Source of the DNA: Actinomycetes bacterium
GTDB taxonomy: Bacteria; Actinomycetota; Acidimicrobiia; Acidimicrobiales; RAAP-2
NCBI GenBank assembly: GCA_021826655.1
Contig: JAKAZC010000020.1
Location: 1 to 16,211 of the forward strand
Length of the DNA: 16,211 nt
Reading direction: 5' to 3'
This document shows, in pieces, positions 1 to 8,280 of this stretch (the first letter of the stretch is position 1; the number at the start of each line of letters is the position of its first letter). The position numbers and the translations under genes are program-made. The notes under the pieces are model-generated. The model worked only from the letters and a program-made list of their open reading frames with translations. It ran no database searches and had not been told where the DNA came from.

Positions 1-93
1 CGCCCGACGGTTGACGACGTCGGCGTACGCGTGCTGCAGCCGGCGGATCCCCGTGTCGTGCACGGCCTCGGCCACCAGTTGGTCGTCGATCAC
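1..93 (-). CDS. NTF2/SnoaL-like protein, N-terminal fragment (cut by window edge)
   Basis: Reading the minus strand from a GTG at 93 gives 31 codons that run off the window without a stop. The translation begins with VIDDQLVAEAVHDTG and continues IRRLQHAYADVVNRR. The second segment is typical of helix 1 in SnoaL-like / nuclear transport factor 2 proteins, small alpha-beta-barrel proteins that act as isomerases, dehydratases or ligand-binding domains. No strong Shine-Dalgarno is visible and the frame stays open upstream of the GTG, so the exact start is uncertain. A hairpin at 121-157 separates it from the exporter operon read on the same strand. The family call rests on about 16 residues; no function can be given. 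Confidence 0.55.
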   Translation of the reverse strand, partial: MIDDQLVAEAVHDTGIRRLQHAYADVVNRRA

Positions 94-120
94 CCGGGAG
101 ACGCTATCCCGCCGCGGTCC

Positions 121-157
121 GGCGGCTGACCGCGGGCCGGGACCGCGGTCAGCCGCC
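121..157 (-). terminator. Perfect 15-bp inverted repeat at the end of the exporter operon
   Basis: Bases 121-135 (ggcggctgaccgcgg) are exactly complementary to 143-157 with a 7-base loop (136-142). The stem is very GC-rich and overlaps the stop codon (149-151) of the last exporter gene. On the minus strand no T-run follows, so it is not a canonical intrinsic terminator. Hairpins without a U-tract are common at gene ends in GC-rich actinobacteria and may terminate transcription or protect the 3' end. It lies between that stop and the next minus-strand start at 93. Confidence 0.6.
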
Positions 158-1981
158 TGTGGCGCGACCGAGCCGCCCGCCACCCAGGCCTCCCCCGCCG
201 AGGCCGCCGGTCAGCCCGGTCAATCCGCCTCGGGTGGTCGTGGACGAGGTCGGGACCGGCGCGGCCAGGTCGGCCAGGGACACCAGCTCACCGTCGGCCA
301 CCCCGGAGAGGATCTGGGTGCGTTGCGCGCCGACAGTCCCGATCGTCACCCGCACGGCCTTGGCCGCCGTGCCGTGGACCACCGTGACCAGGTGGCCGTT
401 CCCCACCGTCCGGACGGCCGAGGTCGGGACCGTGGTGACTCCGATCGCGCTCCGGGTGACGATCGACACCGACGCCGCGACCCCCGAGTACTCCCCGAGT
501 CCGGTGGAGTGGACGGCGATGGTGACCGGGTAGGTGGTGGACGACGTCGTCGAGGTGCCCAGTACCCCGACCCCGATGACCGTGCCGTCGAGCACGGTCG
601 GACTCGAGTCGGGGGTGACCAGGGCCTGCTGTCCTTTCGCCACCTGGGACACCGAGGTGACCGGGACCGAGGTCGTCACCTCGTAATCTGCACCCGAGCC
701 GATCACGACCACCAGCGGCGTGCTCGACGGCGTCCCCGCCGCCACCGCCTGTCCGACGGCGAGTGACACCGAGCCGACGGTGCCGGACAGGGGACTCACC
801 AGATCGCCCTCTGCGGCGTCCTGTTGGGCGGTGGCGAGGGTGGACTGGGCCACGTCGACGTCGGCCTGGTCCACCGCGAGCTGCTGAGGCGTGATCGCCC
901 GCGTCCGGCCGCCCGAGGTGGCCGCGGTCGTCCCGGCGGCGCCCGCGCGCGCCGTGGGTGTCGTCGTCGAGGTGGTCGTCGTCGAACTGGTCGGAGCCCC
1001 GGAAGTGCCGCCGGTGCCCCCCGATGCGGCCGGGCCGCCCGTACCCCCGCCGGTCGACGACCCGACGAGTCCCAAGGCCGCGGTCAGGGCCGCCTCGTCC
1101 TGGGTCACCTTGCCGATCGATGCGACGAGCGTGGCGTGGGACGACGATGCCGACGCCAGGGCCTCGGCGCACGTCGCGGGCGCCCCGCCTGTGCCGGCGG
1201 ACGCACCATCGGCGCCTCCCGGCGTCCCGGATGCGGCCGGCGCGTTCCCCGTGGCGCCTGCCGTCGATGTCGACGCAGTGCGGGTGGTCGGCTGGGTCAC
1301 CGGCTGGGACGGAGCGGTGCACACCGTGGTCGCGGAGGTGAGCGCGGCACCGGCCGCGACGGCGTCGATGTCCTGCTGCTTCTGGTCTCCGACCAGGGCG
1401 GCCTGGAGCTTTGTCACGTCCTGGCCGGAGGCGCCGGACGCCGCGATGCCCGAACCCGAGGACGGTGGCCCCGTCGCCCCGGACGAGGTGACGCCGGACG
1501 AGGTCGTCGGGGCCGCGGCCGACGAGGCCGCGGACGCCTGGGCGGTCTCGTCGGACGCCAGCGTCGCCTGGGCGGAGGCCAGCGAGGCCTGGGCGGTCAC
1601 CACCGTGGCCTGGAGTGGCGTCGGGTCGAGCGTGGCCAGCACCTGCCCGGCGGCGACCTGCTGACCCACGTCGACGGCCACGGTGCCGACCGTACCGGCG
1701 ACCGGGAACGTCAGGTCGGCCTGCTGGACCGGCGTGATCGTCCCCACCGTGGCCAGCGTCGCCACCGCGGTTCCTCGTTCGACCACGGCGGTCCGGTACG
1801 TCGTGCCCGACGGGCGCGTCGCCACCCACGCCAGTACCACGGCGACGACGACGATCACCACGGAGAGCGTCCGCAACGGCGTGACCCGGACACGGGACAC
1901 CGACGCGCGCGGCGGAGCGGCGGCGCTGTCGACCACCGGGGGCCTCTGCCCACCGTCCGGGGCGTCGACGGGGTCAGGCAC
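149..1981 (-). CDS. HlyD/MacA-family efflux adaptor (second adaptor of the operon)
   Basis: Membrane-anchored adaptor of an ABC exporter, predicted 610 aa, long for the family (usually 350-450). A short cytoplasmic N-terminus precedes one membrane segment (about residues 38-54), then the first half of a lipoyl-like domain (AGTVGTVAVDVGQQVAAGQ), a helical hairpin region, the second lipoyl half (LSGTVGSVSLAVGQAVAAG), a beta-barrel and a membrane-proximal domain. The hairpin is broken by long Ser/Thr/Gly/Ala/Pro-rich inserts, one flanked by two cysteines (TTVCTAPS and PATCAEAL). The C-terminus is Gly/Leu-rich. The chosen GTG at 1981 overlaps the lipoprotein stop by 8 bases and has GGGAGGGG about 10 bases upstream. 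An ATG at 2020 is possible but would overlap the upstream gene by 47 bases. It is the last gene of the operon. Substrate unknown. Confidence 0.85.
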   Translation of the reverse strand: MPDPVDAPDGGQRPPVVDSAAAPPRASVSRVRVTPLRTLSVVIVVVAVVLAWVATRPSGTTYRTAVVERGTAVATLATVGTITPVQQADLTFPVAGTVGTVAVDVGQQVAAGQVLATLDPTPLQATVVTAQASLASAQATLASDETAQASAASSAAAPTTSSGVTSSGATGPPSSGSGIAASGASGQDVTKLQAALVGDQKQQDIDAVAAGAALTSATTVCTAPSQPVTQPTTRTASTSTAGATGNAPAASGTPGGADGASAGTGGAPATCAEALASASSSHATLVASIGKVTQDEAALTAALGLVGSSTGGGTGGPAASGGTGGTSGAPTSSTTTTSTTTPTARAGAAGTTAATSGGRTRAITPQQLAVDQADVDVAQSTLATAQQDAAEGDLVSPLSGTVGSVSLAVGQAVAAGTPSSTPLVVVIGSGADYEVTTSVPVTSVSQVAKGQQALVTPDSSPTVLDGTVIGVGVLGTSTTSSTTYPVTIAVHSTGLGEYSGVAASVSIVTRSAIGVTTVPTSAVRTVGNGHLVTVVHGTAAKAVRVTIGTVGAQRTQILSGVADGELVSLADLAAPVPTSSTTTRGGLTGLTGGLGGGGLGGGRLGRATGG

Positions 1982-2879
1982 CTGGAGTGGCCCCTCCCAC
2001 CGCGCCCGGCCCGCCCCCACCGAATCCGCCCCGACGGCCGAACCCCGTCGTGCACGCGCCGTTGACCGGCGCGGATACCGTCAGCGTGGTGGCCGTGATG
2101 GCGCCCGTGGCACCGGCCGTCCCGACGGCACGTGCGCACTGCCCGACAGCGATCACCGACGGATCGACGTTCCGTGTCGTGGTGAACGTGGTGGAGCCAG
2201 TGAGTGTCACCGTGCCCGTCGACGTCGCCTGAGTCCTCGGGTTGGTCTCGTGGACCGTCACCGTCGACCCGTTGACCGCTGTCACCTCACCGGTCGCGGC
2301 GCCGAACGCGCGTCCTCGAAATCCCCCTGCCCGGCGGGTCCCGGCGCCCGGCGTCCCACGGGGACGACCACCCGGTCCCGGGCGGGTACATACCCCGTTC
2401 ACGGGTTGGTTGACCGAGACCGTGCTCGCCGTGATCGGCCCACCGAACGCTGCACCCGATGCCGAAGTGGTGGTCGGGGGCGACCCGAACGCCGAGATGC
2501 ACGATCCGACCGTGACCGCCGAGGGCGAGGCGACGGTGACCTGCCGGATCGTCGTCGAAGAGGTGTAGATCACCGCCGTCTGTCCCGTCGACGCGTTCTG
2601 GACCTGGAGTGTCGTTCCGCTGACCGACGCGATGGTGCCCGACGCGCCGGGAAGGGTGCTCGGGGTGGTCGAGCCGCCTCCCGTCGGGGCCGACGTCGAC
2701 GTGGTGCTGGATGCTCCCGAAGATCCTCCGCAGGCGGCGGACGCGAGCCCCACCGCGGCAAGCGCGGCCAGTGCGGCCAAGCGGGGGGTGCGCCAGGTGC
2801 GCAAGCTGCGGGGGGTACGGGCCGTGGCGCGGCCGCCGTCGGTGCCCGGGATCGGATCGTCGGTGGGACGGGTGCGCAT
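1974..2879 (-). CDS. Secreted lipoprotein with two DUF5666-like repeats
   Basis: Predicted 301 aa. After a long polar N-region (residues 1-33) comes a hydrophobic stretch ending in GLASAACGGSSG, a relaxed lipobox with Cys50 as the likely lipidated residue, then a Ser/Thr/Gly-rich linker. Two homologous modules follow. The first starts GTIASVSGTTLQVQNASTG, the second GEVTAVNGSTVTVHETNP. Each has a Val/Thr-rich beta core and a cysteine pair, VGSC...VNGVC and VGQC...VNGAC. This layout resembles DUF5666, a predicted beta-barrel domain of unknown function. The tail is Gly-rich (GRRGGFGGGGPGAVGG), like the tails of the neighbouring adaptors. Its place between permease and second adaptor suggests an extracytoplasmic partner of the exporter. 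That role is inference. Confidence 0.75.
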   Translation of the reverse strand: MRTRPTDDPIPGTDGGRATARTPRSLRTWRTPRLAALAALAAVGLASAACGGSSGASSTTSTSAPTGGGSTTPSTLPGASGTIASVSGTTLQVQNASTGQTAVIYTSSTTIRQVTVASPSAVTVGSCISAFGSPPTTTSASGAAFGGPITASTVSVNQPVNGVCTRPGPGGRPRGTPGAGTRRAGGFRGRAFGAATGEVTAVNGSTVTVHETNPRTQATSTGTVTLTGSTTFTTTRNVDPSVIAVGQCARAVGTAGATGAITATTLTVSAPVNGACTTGFGRRGGFGGGGPGAVGGATPGA

Positions 2880-2887
2880 GCGCAGTT

Positions 2888-2893
2888 CCTCCT
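2888..2893 (-). promoter_or_regulatory. Shine-Dalgarno that fixes the lipoprotein start
   Basis: On the minus strand AGGAGG stands 8 bases before the ATG at 2879. An in-frame ATG at 2933 overlaps the permease stop (ATGA) and would add 18 residues. The strong site favours 2879 and suggests independent initiation, in contrast to the overlapping junctions elsewhere in the operon. Confidence 0.7.
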
Positions 2894-2929
2894 GGTGGTT
2901 GCCGGCTGGTGGTGCTGCCGTTCGGGACG

Positions 2930-4174
2930 TCATTCGCTGCGGAGGGCGTCGATGGGCGGGAGTTTGGCGGCCCGTCCCGCGGGGTAGACGCCGAAGACGA
3001 TGCCGATGCCGATGGCGATGGCGATGGCCCCGACCGCGGCTACCGGTGAGACGGTGATGGGGTTGGAGATGAGATGTGGGAGCACGAAAGCGCCGACGAT
3101 CCCGAGCAGGGCACCCAGCACACCCCCGACCGTTCCCAGCACCGAGGCCTCCACCAGGAATTGGCGGCGGATGACCCGGGGCGTGGCACCCAGCGCCTTG
3201 CGGAGCCCGATCTCGCGGATCCGCTCGGTGACCGACACCAGCATGATGTTCATCACACCGATCCCCCCTACGAGCAGCGAGATCCCGGCGATCCCCCCGA
3301 GCAGTACGGTGAGCGTCCGATCCACCGACGTGGCCGTGGACAGGACCTGCTGCTCGCTGGTGATGGTGAAGTCGGCGCCCGTGGGCGTGGTGATCCGGTG
3401 GAGGCTCAGCAGTTCCGCGTCGGTCTCCTGATAAGCGGCGGACAGGGTCGCCGCCGACGAGGCCTGGATGAGGATCTGGTTGACCGAGTTGCGGTTCGCC
3501 GCGCCGAACAGCAGTGTCGATGCCGTGGTCAGGGGGAGGATCGCCTGGTCGTCGGGATTGGCGACGGTCGACGAGCTCGACGACGAGCCGACGGAGTTGA
3601 GCACGCCGATCACCGACATCGGCTGCCCGCCGATGCTCACCGTCTGCCCGACGGGATCCCGGAATCCGAAGAGCTCCTGTGCAGTGGTCGCACCCAGCAC
3701 CACGACCTCGGCGCGGGTCGCGAGGTCGTGGGGAACGATGAACCGGCCCTCGGTCATCGACCGACCGCGCACGGTCAGCCACGACGGGTCCGTGCCCACC
3801 GCCGTGGTGGTCCAATTGCTGGTTCCGGAGACCAGGTTCTCGGACACCGAGAGTGCGGGAGCAACGGCGTTGACGTCGGGGGCCACCAGCTTTGACGTCA
3901 GCGCGGCGGCGTCGCCCACCGTCAGGGTGGATGCCGAGCCGAACCCGCCCCGGATGCCGGAGGAGGTCGTGGTGCTGCCCGGCGTGACGGTCAGCAGGTT
4001 GGAGCCCAGCGCCGAGATCTCCGACCCGACCTGCTGTTGGGCCCCTTCACCGAGCCCCACCGTCAGGATCACCGCGGTGATCCCGATCATGATCCCGAGC
4101 ACGGTCAGTGCCGATCGCAGACGGTGGGTCACCACGGCGTCGAGGCCGGTGCGGAACGTCTCCAGGAGGTTCAC
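2930..4174 (-). CDS. ABC transporter permease, MacB/FtsX type
   Basis: Predicted 414 aa, typical length for a permease without its own ATPase domain. Residues about 22-42 ([20 protein letters not shown]) form the first membrane helix with the family's VLGIMIGI signature. A large extracytoplasmic MacB-PCD-like domain follows (about 43-280), then three helices in the FtsX region. The first of these runs into [22 protein letters not shown], the conserved cytoplasmic coupling segment that contacts the ATPase; the last ends near [21 protein letters not shown]. The GTG start overlaps the ATPase stop by 4 bases (GTGA), indicating translational coupling. MacB-type machines work by mechanotransmission on substrates outside the membrane rather than by classical channel transport. 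Substrate unknown. Confidence 0.93.
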   Translation of the reverse strand: MNLLETFRTGLDAVVTHRLRSALTVLGIMIGITAVILTVGLGEGAQQQVGSEISALGSNLLTVTPGSTTTSSGIRGGFGSASTLTVGDAAALTSKLVAPDVNAVAPALSVSENLVSGTSNWTTTAVGTDPSWLTVRGRSMTEGRFIVPHDLATRAEVVVLGATTAQELFGFRDPVGQTVSIGGQPMSVIGVLNSVGSSSSSSTVANPDDQAILPLTTASTLLFGAANRNSVNQILIQASSAATLSAAYQETDAELLSLHRITTPTGADFTITSEQQVLSTATSVDRTLTVLLGGIAGISLLVGGIGVMNIMLVSVTERIREIGLRKALGATPRVIRRQFLVEASVLGTVGGVLGALLGIVGAFVLPHLISNPITVSPVAAVGAIAIAIGIGIVFGVYPAGRAAKLPPIDALRSE

Positions 4175-4926
4175 CGCGACCCCGCGTTGACCGCATCCGC
4201 GAACTGGCCGTCGAGGATCCGCAGGACTCGACCGGATGCCTCGGCCACGTCGGCGTCATGCGTGATCAGGACGATCGTCCGCCCGCCCCCGTGCAGCTCG
4301 TCGAGCAGTCCCATGACGTCGCGGGCCGACACGGAGTCGAGGTTCCCCGTCGGCTCGTCGGCCAGGATCAGGTCGGGATCGGTCACCAACGCCCGGGCCA
4401 CCGCCACCCGCTGTTGTTGGCCGCCCGAGAGCTCACCCGGACGATGGTCGAGGCGCTCGCCCAGGCCAACCCGCTCGAGTGCATCGAGGGCGCGCCGGCG
4501 GCGCTCCGGGCGCGCTTCTCCGGCGTAGAGGAGGGGGAGCTCGACGTTGCGCAGCGCGTCGAGGGACGCGAGCAGGTTGAACTGCTGGAACACGAAGCCG
4601 ATCCGCCTGTTCCGGATGTGGGCGAGTTCGTCCTCGGCCATGGCCCCGACATCGTCCCCGGCCAACCGGTACGACCCCGAGGTGGGGACGTCGAGGCAAC
4701 CGAGGATGTGCATCAACGTCGATTTGCCCGAACCCGACGGCCCCATGATGGCGACGTACTCACCCGAGTCTATCGCGCACGAGACCCCACGCAGGGCATC
4801 GACCTCGAGGGCCCCGGTCCGATAGGTCTTCCAGACGTCGTCCACCTGGATCACCGGCCGGCGGACCGCAGGATGGGTGTCGGTCCGTTCCAAGCGGACT
4901 TCGGCGGTGTCGTGGTGACCGGTCAT
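4171..4926 (-). CDS. ABC transporter ATP-binding protein, MacB/LolD type
   Basis: Predicted 251 aa with a complete nucleotide-binding domain: Walker [10 protein letters not shown] (62-70), Q-loop Gln114 in FVFQQFNLL, signature LSGGQ (166-170), Walker B LILADEP (186-192) with the usual TGNLDS D-loop, and H-loop His223 in LITHD. HILGCLD after Walker A and FNLL after the Q-loop are typical of the MacB/LolD/YknY group. An N-terminal extension of about 23 polar residues precedes the core ([11 protein letters not shown]). The ATG start overlaps the first adaptor's stop (ATGA), and its own stop overlaps the permease start. It powers the permease by ATP hydrolysis on the cytoplasmic side. Confidence 0.96.
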   Translation of the reverse strand: MTGHHDTAEVRLERTDTHPAVRRPVIQVDDVWKTYRTGALEVDALRGVSCAIDSGEYVAIMGPSGSGKSTLMHILGCLDVPTSGSYRLAGDDVGAMAEDELAHIRNRRIGFVFQQFNLLASLDALRNVELPLLYAGEARPERRRRALDALERVGLGERLDHRPGELSGGQQQRVAVARALVTDPDLILADEPTGNLDSVSARDVMGLLDELHGGGRTIVLITHDADVAEASGRVLRILDGQFADAVNAGSR

Positions 4927-6233
4927 CCGGCGAACCCGCCGGCCCGGGGTCCCCCACCCCCACCTGCGCCGAATCCCCCACCGCCGAATCCCCCACCGCC
5001 GAATCCCCCACCGCCGAACCCGCCACCGGTTCGGGTGGCTCCGAGCGGTCCGCGGAAGGACACGGAGGTCACGAAGATCCGCTGACCCGCGGACAGCCCG
5101 TTCACGATCTGGGTACGGCCCGCCGAAGCGATCCCGACGGTGACCGGCTGGACGACCTTCCGGCCACCCGAGTCGAGGCTCACCGTCGTCGCCCCGCCCG
5201 TGAAGGTGACCGCCGTGGTCGGCACGACGACCACCCCCTGGAGCTCCTTCACGACGATGGACACGGTGGCGCTCGTCCCACCGAACAGTCCGGACGGGCT
5301 GCCCGTTACGTCGATGACCACCGGGAACGAGGAGACGCCGGACGTCGTCGTGGCCAGCAGGCCGATGGATCCGACCGTGCCGTAGACCGGCGCGGTGGCT
5401 CCCGACGGCGCGATGGTGGCCTGGTCACCCACCAGGAGCTGGGAGACGCCGCTGCTCGACACGGCGGCGTTCACGACGTAGGAGCCGGTGGACACCACGA
5501 CGACCTGCGCCGAGGACGCCGTCGAGGTGCCCGATGTCCCGGTCGACGACGCGCCCGACCCGGCGCCTCCGGACGCGGCCGCGGACCCCGCGCCGGAACC
5601 GGCGGTGCCGCCCGTCGACCCGGCCGACCCGGCGGTCGCGCCCGATGCGGAACTGGAAGAAGACGATGAGCCGGACACCTGCTGGCCGACGACGAGATCC
5701 ACCGATGCAACCGTCCCCGCCGTGGGGGAGACCAGGGTGGCGTCCGACACGGCCGTCTGGGCACTGGTGACCTGGTTCTGCGCCGAGGCAATGTTGGCCT
5801 CGTCGAGGGCGAGCTGCGTGGCGCTGGCCGACGCAGTCTGGTCGGTGGCCAGCTGCGCCTGGTCATTCGCCAGCGTCGCCTGGGCCTGGGCCAGCGACGC
5901 GTCCAGCGTCGTCGGGTCGACCGCCGCGAGTGCCTGGCCGGCTGCCACGGTCTGGCCGGGCGACACGTCGACTGCGGTCACCTTCCCCGACACGGCGAAG
6001 TCCACGTCGGCGGTGGTCGCCGGCTCGATGGTGCCGGTGGCGGACACCGTCTGGCTGATCGTGCCGGTGGAGACAGTCTGCACCGCCGTGGTGGAGACCA
6101 CCCCGCTCGCCGCGGCACTCGACGGGCGGGTGGCGAACCAGGTCCCGAGCCCGGCGCCCACCAGTACCACGACGGAGGCGGTGATCCACCACCACGCGCT
6201 GTTCGACCTGACCGGTCCCGGACCCTTGGCCAC
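4923..6233 (-). CDS. HlyD/MacA-family efflux adaptor (first gene of the exporter operon)
   Basis: Predicted 436 aa. A short N-terminus precedes one membrane helix (about 14-34, WWWITASVVVLVGAGLGTWF). Then come lipoyl half 1 (SGKVTAVDVSPGQTVAAGQ), a helical hairpin rich in Ala/Gln (AQAQATLANDQAQLATDQ), lipoyl half 2 (AGTVASVDLVVGQQVSG), a Ser/Gly/Ala-rich insert of about 50 residues, a beta-barrel and a membrane-proximal domain. The tail is made of GGGFG repeats. The GTG at 6233 was chosen because GAGG lies 5 bases upstream and the product begins just before the helix. A GTG at 6278 is in frame but lacks a Shine-Dalgarno. Homologous layout to MacA and Bacillus YknX. It is the promoter-proximal gene, so the divergent region 6234-6465 should control the operon. 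Confidence 0.88.
   Translation of the reverse strand: MAKGPGPVRSNSAWWWITASVVVLVGAGLGTWFATRPSSAAASGVVSTTAVQTVSTGTISQTVSATGTIEPATTADVDFAVSGKVTAVDVSPGQTVAAGQALAAVDPTTLDASLAQAQATLANDQAQLATDQTASASATQLALDEANIASAQNQVTSAQTAVSDATLVSPTAGTVASVDLVVGQQVSGSSSSSSSASGATAGSAGSTGGTAGSGAGSAAASGGAGSGASSTGTSGTSTASSAQVVVVSTGSYVVNAAVSSSGVSQLLVGDQATIAPSGATAPVYGTVGSIGLLATTTSGVSSFPVVIDVTGSPSGLFGGTSATVSIVVKELQGVVVVPTTAVTFTGGATTVSLDSGGRKVVQPVTVGIASAGRTQIVNGLSAGQRIFVTSVSFRGPLGATRTGGGFGGGGFGGGGFGGGGFGAGGGGGPRAGGFAG
4971..5030 (-). repeat. 15-bp tandem repeat encoding GGGFG pentads
   Basis: Three perfect copies of gaatcccccaccgcc (4971-5015) are followed by a fourth, degenerate copy (gaacccgccaccggt, 5016-5030). Read on the minus strand inside the first adaptor they encode successive GGGFG units close to the C-terminus. 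The in-frame 15-base period allows copy number to change without a frameshift. Confidence 0.85.
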
Positions 6234-6465
6234 GTGTTCCTCACCGATGTCCGCGTGGCCGAGGCCACTCCTCGTCACCCGTCGCGGCCGACCCGTGGGT
6301 CGTCCCGGGTGCTCGGTGGGAGACTCAACCAGTCGAAGATAAGGGTCGGCTGTGAGTCCCCTGAGTGAACGGTGAGTGACCCGTCGGTCTGGCGGGGCCG
6401 CCCGGCAGGCCGACCTGTGACTGCTTAGGCTGGTGTCGCCCGCCCACGAATCCCCGGAGGCCCCA
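6234..6465. promoter_or_regulatory. Divergent intergenic region, exporter operon / aldo-keto reductase
   Basis: No gene is supported in these 232 bases. On the minus strand TATCTT (6341-6336) fits a TAnnnT -10 for the exporter operon, leaving a leader of about 100 bases; no good -35 was found. On the plus strand TAGGCT (6426-6431) fits a -10 for the reductase with a leader near 30 bases; its -35 is also weak. GGAGG at 6456-6460 is the reductase's Shine-Dalgarno. Three TGAGT direct repeats lie between the two candidate -10 elements and are listed separately. Confidence 0.5.
6353..6381. repeat. Direct repeats in the divergent promoter region, candidate operator
   Basis: TGAGT occurs at 6353, 6362 and 6373. 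The last two are longer matches, TGAGTGAAC and TGAGTGACC, starting 11 bases apart (8 of 9 identical). Direct repeats one helical turn apart just upstream of a candidate -10 are the usual arrangement of binding sites for OmpR/PhoB-family response regulators. No regulator gene is in the window, so the role is inference. Confidence 0.35.
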
Positions 6466-7446
<981 letters not shown>

Positions 7447-7447
7447 G

Positions 7448-7483
7448 CTGGGCCGGTCCCGCTTTGGACGCACCGCGGCCCAG
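7448..7483 (+). terminator. Hairpin downstream of the aldo/keto reductase
   Basis: ctgggcc (7448-7454) pairs with ggcccag (7477-7483). A smaller inner stem is possible, gtcc (7457-7460) with ggac (7466-7469). It begins immediately after the reductase stop (7444-7446) but has no T-run. It may end the reductase transcript. The remaining bases to 7577 hold only the Shine-Dalgarno of the next gene (AGGAG, 7566-7570). Confidence 0.4.
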
Positions 7484-7577
7484 GAGGGCGGCCGGCCGGG
7501 CACCGACCACGACGGGCCACGTGTACGGTGCCGGGTAGCGCGGGGATGTGGCCCTGGCGCGGAGCAGGAGTGCAGTC

Positions 7578-8267
7578 ATGGACGACGCCCGTACGGTCCG
7601 ACCGGAATCGGTCGACTTCCACTTCGACATCATGTGCCCCTACGCCTACCAGACCTCCCTGTGGATCCGGAACGTCCGTGACGAGACCGGTCTCGACATC
7701 CGCTGGCGCTTCTTCAGCCTCGAGGAAGTCAACCGCGGCGAGAGCAAGAAGCACCCGTGGGAGCGGGACTGGTCCTACGGCTGGTCGATGATGCGGATCG
7801 GGGCCTACCTGCGGCGCCAGGACATGGCGCTCCTGGACCGCTGGTACGCGGAGGCGGGCAAGGCGCTGCACGTAGAGGGTCGGAAGCCCCATCGCCCCGA
7901 GGTCGCCGAGGAGATCCTGTCCGAGATGGGGCTCGATCCCGGTGCCGTTCGCGCCGCCGTCGACGATCCCACAACCGGCGACGAGGTGCTGGCCGAGCAC
8001 GAGCGGGTCGTCGCCAGCGGAGGGTTCGGGGTGCCGACGCTGCTCTTCGAGGACGGTCAGGCGCTGTTCGGACCGGTTCTGGTCGACCCACCCACCGGCG
8101 AGGCGGCCGTGCGCCTGTGGGACCTCACCGTGGGCTGGCTCGAATTCCCCCATGTCTACGAGGTCCAGCGTCCGAAGGGTCCGGCCGACATCGACGCCAT
8201 CGCCACCGCCTTCAGCCCGTACCTCGATGCCCGGGACTGGCTGTCGGTCCAGAGGCCGGCACCGTGA
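7578..8267 (+). CDS. DsbA-family thioredoxin-fold protein, Rv2466c/FrnE-like
   Basis: Predicted 229 aa. The fold starts with the strand [13 protein letters not shown], has a long helical insertion, and returns with [17 protein letters not shown], which carries the conserved cis-proline (VPT). The segment FGPVL...LWDLTVGW...FPHVYEVQR closely resembles the C-terminal part of mycobacterial Rv2466c, a mycothiol-dependent nitroreductase. The active site is Cys20-Pro-Tyr-Ala23, so the second cysteine of the usual CxxC is missing. This would prevent a dithiol mechanism but allow a monothiol one using a small thiol such as mycothiol, or an isomerase/transferase role as in kappa-class GST relatives. 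ATG at 7578 follows AGGAG by 7 bases. No signal peptide, so cytoplasmic. The next gene starts 13 bases after its stop. Confidence 0.82.
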   Translation: MDDARTVRPESVDFHFDIMCPYAYQTSLWIRNVRDETGLDIRWRFFSLEEVNRGESKKHPWERDWSYGWSMMRIGAYLRRQDMALLDRWYAEAGKALHVEGRKPHRPEVAEEILSEMGLDPGAVRAAVDDPTTGDEVLAEHERVVASGGFGVPTLLFEDGQALFGPVLVDPPTGEAAVRLWDLTVGWLEFPHVYEVQRPKGPADIDAIATAFSPYLDARDWLSVQRPAP

Positions 8268-8280
8268 GCGGTCGGGCCGG

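Noticed and set aside
288..1829. Second minus-strand frame of 513 codons inside the second adaptor gene
   Set aside because: Arg/Gly/His-dominated translation without domains; the adaptor frame has the membrane helix and lipoyl motifs.
824..2065. Plus-strand open frames opposite the second adaptor
   Set aside because: Low-complexity Arg/Gly-rich translations with no Shine-Dalgarno or domain, antisense to a supported gene.
4971..5030. Short direct repeats considered as a CRISPR-like array
   Set aside because: Units are contiguous 15-mers without spacers and lie in frame within a coding sequence.
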